7,936 nt of DNA from an uncultured Acidimicrobiaceae bacterium. Its GTDB lineage: Bacteria > Actinomycetota > Acidimicrobiia > Acidimicrobiales > Ilumatobacteraceae. The first letter of the stretch is position 1. Each line of letters opens with the position of its first letter. A program made the translations under genes and the position numbers. The stretch is taken from the NCBI GenBank assembly GCA_903904615.1, contig CAIVDG010000226.1:1-7936 (forward strand). Reading direction: 5' to 3'. Positions 6,242 through 7,936 of this stretch are shown here, piece after piece. A model generated the notes under the pieces. That model searched no databases. It saw only the letters and a list, made by a program, of their open reading frames with translations, and was not told where the DNA came from.

Positions 6242-7936
6242 ATGTCTGGCAAGGGTTCTCGTTCGTCATCTGGCGGCTCAAAGGGGTCGGGTGGCTCTCG
6301 TGGTGGGGTAAAAACTCCGCCAAAGGGCAATAAGCGCCCCACAGGAAAGTCCACCGCAAAGTCCGGCGAGTCTGCTGCCGACTCGGCGCGCGACATTGTG
6401 CGAGGCCGCGAAGTCGAGTTTTGGGGCATCGGGCTCATCAGTACGGGCGTTGTTCTTGTGTTGTCCATGTATCTCCACATGGCGGGCCCATTAGGTAGCG
6501 GGATCGACACCATGTTTGGTTGGTTGCTGGGTCTTGGTCGATTCGCACTCCCTGTTGTCGTGGTCGGAATTGGCGTTGCCATGGTGCGTCGCCGCAGTGT
6601 TGAGCATCGCGTGCGTTTAGCAATTGGTTGGACAGTTGTGGTGCTTGCCGTCTTGGGCTTGTTGCACGTAGTCAATGGTGCAGACAAAATCGTTGCCGAC
6701 GTCGACGCAATGTCGCAGGCTGGTGGCTGGTTCGGCGCAATCATCGGCGAACCACTTCGTTCAACACTCAGTTGGGCGGGTGCACTTGTTGTGTTGTTCG
6801 CAATTGGCCTTGCTGGCGCAATGTTGGTCACCGACACCACGGTTCCTGAACTTGTGACGTTGGTGCGCACATGGTCAAACAAAGCAGGTGGCAAAGCCGC
6901 AACAGCTGCGCGCACTGCAACAACGAATCGCGATCGTGGTTCGTACGACGATCTTGTTGAAGTACCGGGCGAAGAAAACCTTTCTCCGCGGTCAAAGCAA
7001 AAGAAGCCAAGCATTTACGACGCGGCAGACGATGAAGACTTGGCACCAGAAAAGCCAAAGCCGTTGCGTAAGCCACGTAGCACTCCGGGAGAAGCAAAGA
7101 CGCCTGAGTTCGTTGGTAAGCCAGGCACAAAGTCGTCTAGTTCTTCCGCAGAAAACTCATCTCCCGCGGTGTCATCTACACCTGGTTCATGGACACTTCC
7201 ACCAACAGATGTTCTCGGTCTGACTGAAGTGTTCCAAGTAGACAAAGCGCGCGTTGCAGAACGTGGACGTTTGTTAGAAGAATCTCTCGCGTCACACGGC
7301 GTGGAAACTCGTCTTGTGGGTATGACAGTTGGTCCTACTGTCACGCGTTTCGAACTCGAACTTGGCTCGGGCGTAAAAGTCGCAAAGGTCACCAGCTTGA
7401 ACCGCGACATTGCCTACTCAATGGCGGCAACCGATGTTCGTATCTTGGCGCCTATTCCGGGCAAGTCTGCTGTTGGTGTTGAAGTTCCAAATGAATCACG
7501 TCAGTTGGTGTCGTTGGGTGACCTTATGGTGAGTGCGGAAGCACGCGCAGCAACACACCCGTTAGATGTTGCTGTTGGTAAAGACATCGCAGGTCGCGCC
7601 GTGTTCGTCAACTTGGCAAGTACTCCGCACATGCTTATTGCTGGTGCAACAGGTGCTGGTAAGTCGAGCGGCATTAACTCCATCCTCACGTCGCTGCTTA
7701 TGCGCAGCACGCCAGATCAAGTGCGCCTCATCCTTATCGACCCGAAGCAAGTGGAAATGGGCCAGTACGCACGTTTGCCGCACTTGCTCACTGCACCAGT
7801 GACAAACCCGAAGAAAGCAGCAAATGCTCTTGGGTGGGCCGTGAAAGAAATGGAACGTCGTTACGACTTGTTGGTGGAAGTGGGCTTCCGCGACATTGGC
7901 GGTTACAACGCAGCATTCGACAAGGGCGAAATCAAC
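6242..7936 (+). CDS. ftsK: DNA translocase FtsK/SpoIIIE (C-terminus cut by window edge)
   Basis: Septum-located, ATP-driven DNA pump that clears and aligns the chromosome during division. From ATG at 6242 the frame stays open for 565 codons to the right edge, so the rest of the motor and the DNA-orienting gamma domain are missing. In order: a Gly/Ser/Lys-rich cytoplasmic N-terminus (1-56), four predicted membrane segments (about 59-81, 92-115, 125-145, 174-197), a charged Pro/Lys/Ser linker (210-320), the alpha domain (about 330-430), and the RecA-like beta domain with Walker A GATGAGKS (468-475) and Walker B LILID (496-500) followed by PKQVEM. The linker is short, as in many actinobacterial FtsK proteins. 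The position after dapA and rnj supports an orthologue rather than a plasmid-type FtsK-like protein. The start is the only reasonable one, although its ribosome site is 13 nt away. Confidence 0.95.
   Translation, partial: MSGKGSRSSSGGSKGSGGSRGGVKTPPKGNKRPTGKSTAKSGESAADSARDIVRGREVEFWGIGLISTGVVLVLSMYLHMAGPLGSGIDTMFGWLLGLGRFALPVVVVGIGVAMVRRRSVEHRVRLAIGWTVVVLAVLGLLHVVNGADKIVADVDAMSQAGGWFGAIIGEPLRSTLSWAGALVVLFAIGLAGAMLVTDTTVPELVTLVRTWSNKAGGKAATAARTATTNRDRGSYDDLVEVPGEENLSPRSKQKKPSIYDAADDEDLAPEKPKPLRKPRSTPGEAKTPEFVGKPGTKSSSSSAENSSPAVSSTPGSWTLPPTDVLGLTEVFQVDKARVAERGRLLEESLASHGVETRLVGMTVGPTVTRFELELGSGVKVAKVTSLNRDIAYSMAATDVRILAPIPGKSAVGVEVPNESRQLVSLGDLMVSAEARAATHPLDVAVGKDIAGRAVFVNLASTPHMLIAGATGAGKSSGINSILTSLLMRSTPDQVRLILIDPKQVEMGQYARLPHLLTAPVTNPKKAANALGWAVKEMERRYDLLVEVGFRDIGGYNAAFDKGEIN

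Noticed and set aside
6217..7014. A 265-codon minus-strand open frame opposite ftsK
   Set aside because: The product is low-complexity Thr/Pro/Ser/Arg sequence antisense to the FtsK membrane domain and linker. It is a shadow of the coding strand.

Overview
This window looks like chromosomal DNA from an actinomycete (Actinomycetota) of intermediate GC, judged by eye. The main evidence is the order dapA, rnj (RNase J), ftsK on one strand, which is also found in this order, with a few extra genes, in mycobacteria. Two genes appear to have leaderless starts, which fits the phylum. An aquatic, lower-GC lineage such as an acidimicrobiial one is plausible but is only an impression. I saw no mobile element, CRISPR array, tRNA or rRNA.

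Layout. (1) Positions 1-1666, minus strand: an amino-acid ABC importer operon, with a lipoprotein solute-binding protein (797-1666) followed by a permease (1-768). The permease stays open to the left window edge, so its C-terminus and probably the ATPase gene lie outside. (2) Positions 1667-1782: a 116-bp divergent intergenic region. It holds a good plus-strand promoter with an 8-bp inverted repeat spaced two helical turns, and a weaker candidate promoter for the importer. (3) Positions 1783-3528, plus strand: a TetR-family regulator followed 21 nt later by a ferritin-like diiron-carboxylate protein, apparently a two-gene regulator/enzyme unit that ends at a strong hairpin terminator (3548-3578). 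(4) Positions 3604-7936, plus strand: dapA (lysine/peptidoglycan precursor synthesis), rnj (RNA turnover) and ftsK/spoIIIE (chromosome translocation, cut by the right edge).

How the genes may work together. The importer likely brings in a polar amino acid or similar solute. The TetR protein probably represses its own promoter, and so the diiron gene, through the inverted repeat, releasing in response to an unknown ligand. The diiron protein has a complete and very regular set of six ligands (E135, E165/H168, E215, E245/H248) and could be an O2-activating oxygenase of unknown substrate. It is the most interesting gene here. dapA, rnj and ftsK are housekeeping genes. dapA has an unusual palindrome that covers its presumed -10 and start codon.

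Two genes (tetR and dapA) have a -10-like box placed so that the predicted +1 is the first base of the start codon, with no Shine-Dalgarno. Two others (the binding protein and the diiron gene) share the same AAAGGA ribosome site 7 nt before ATG. The window therefore mixes leaderless and leadered initiation.
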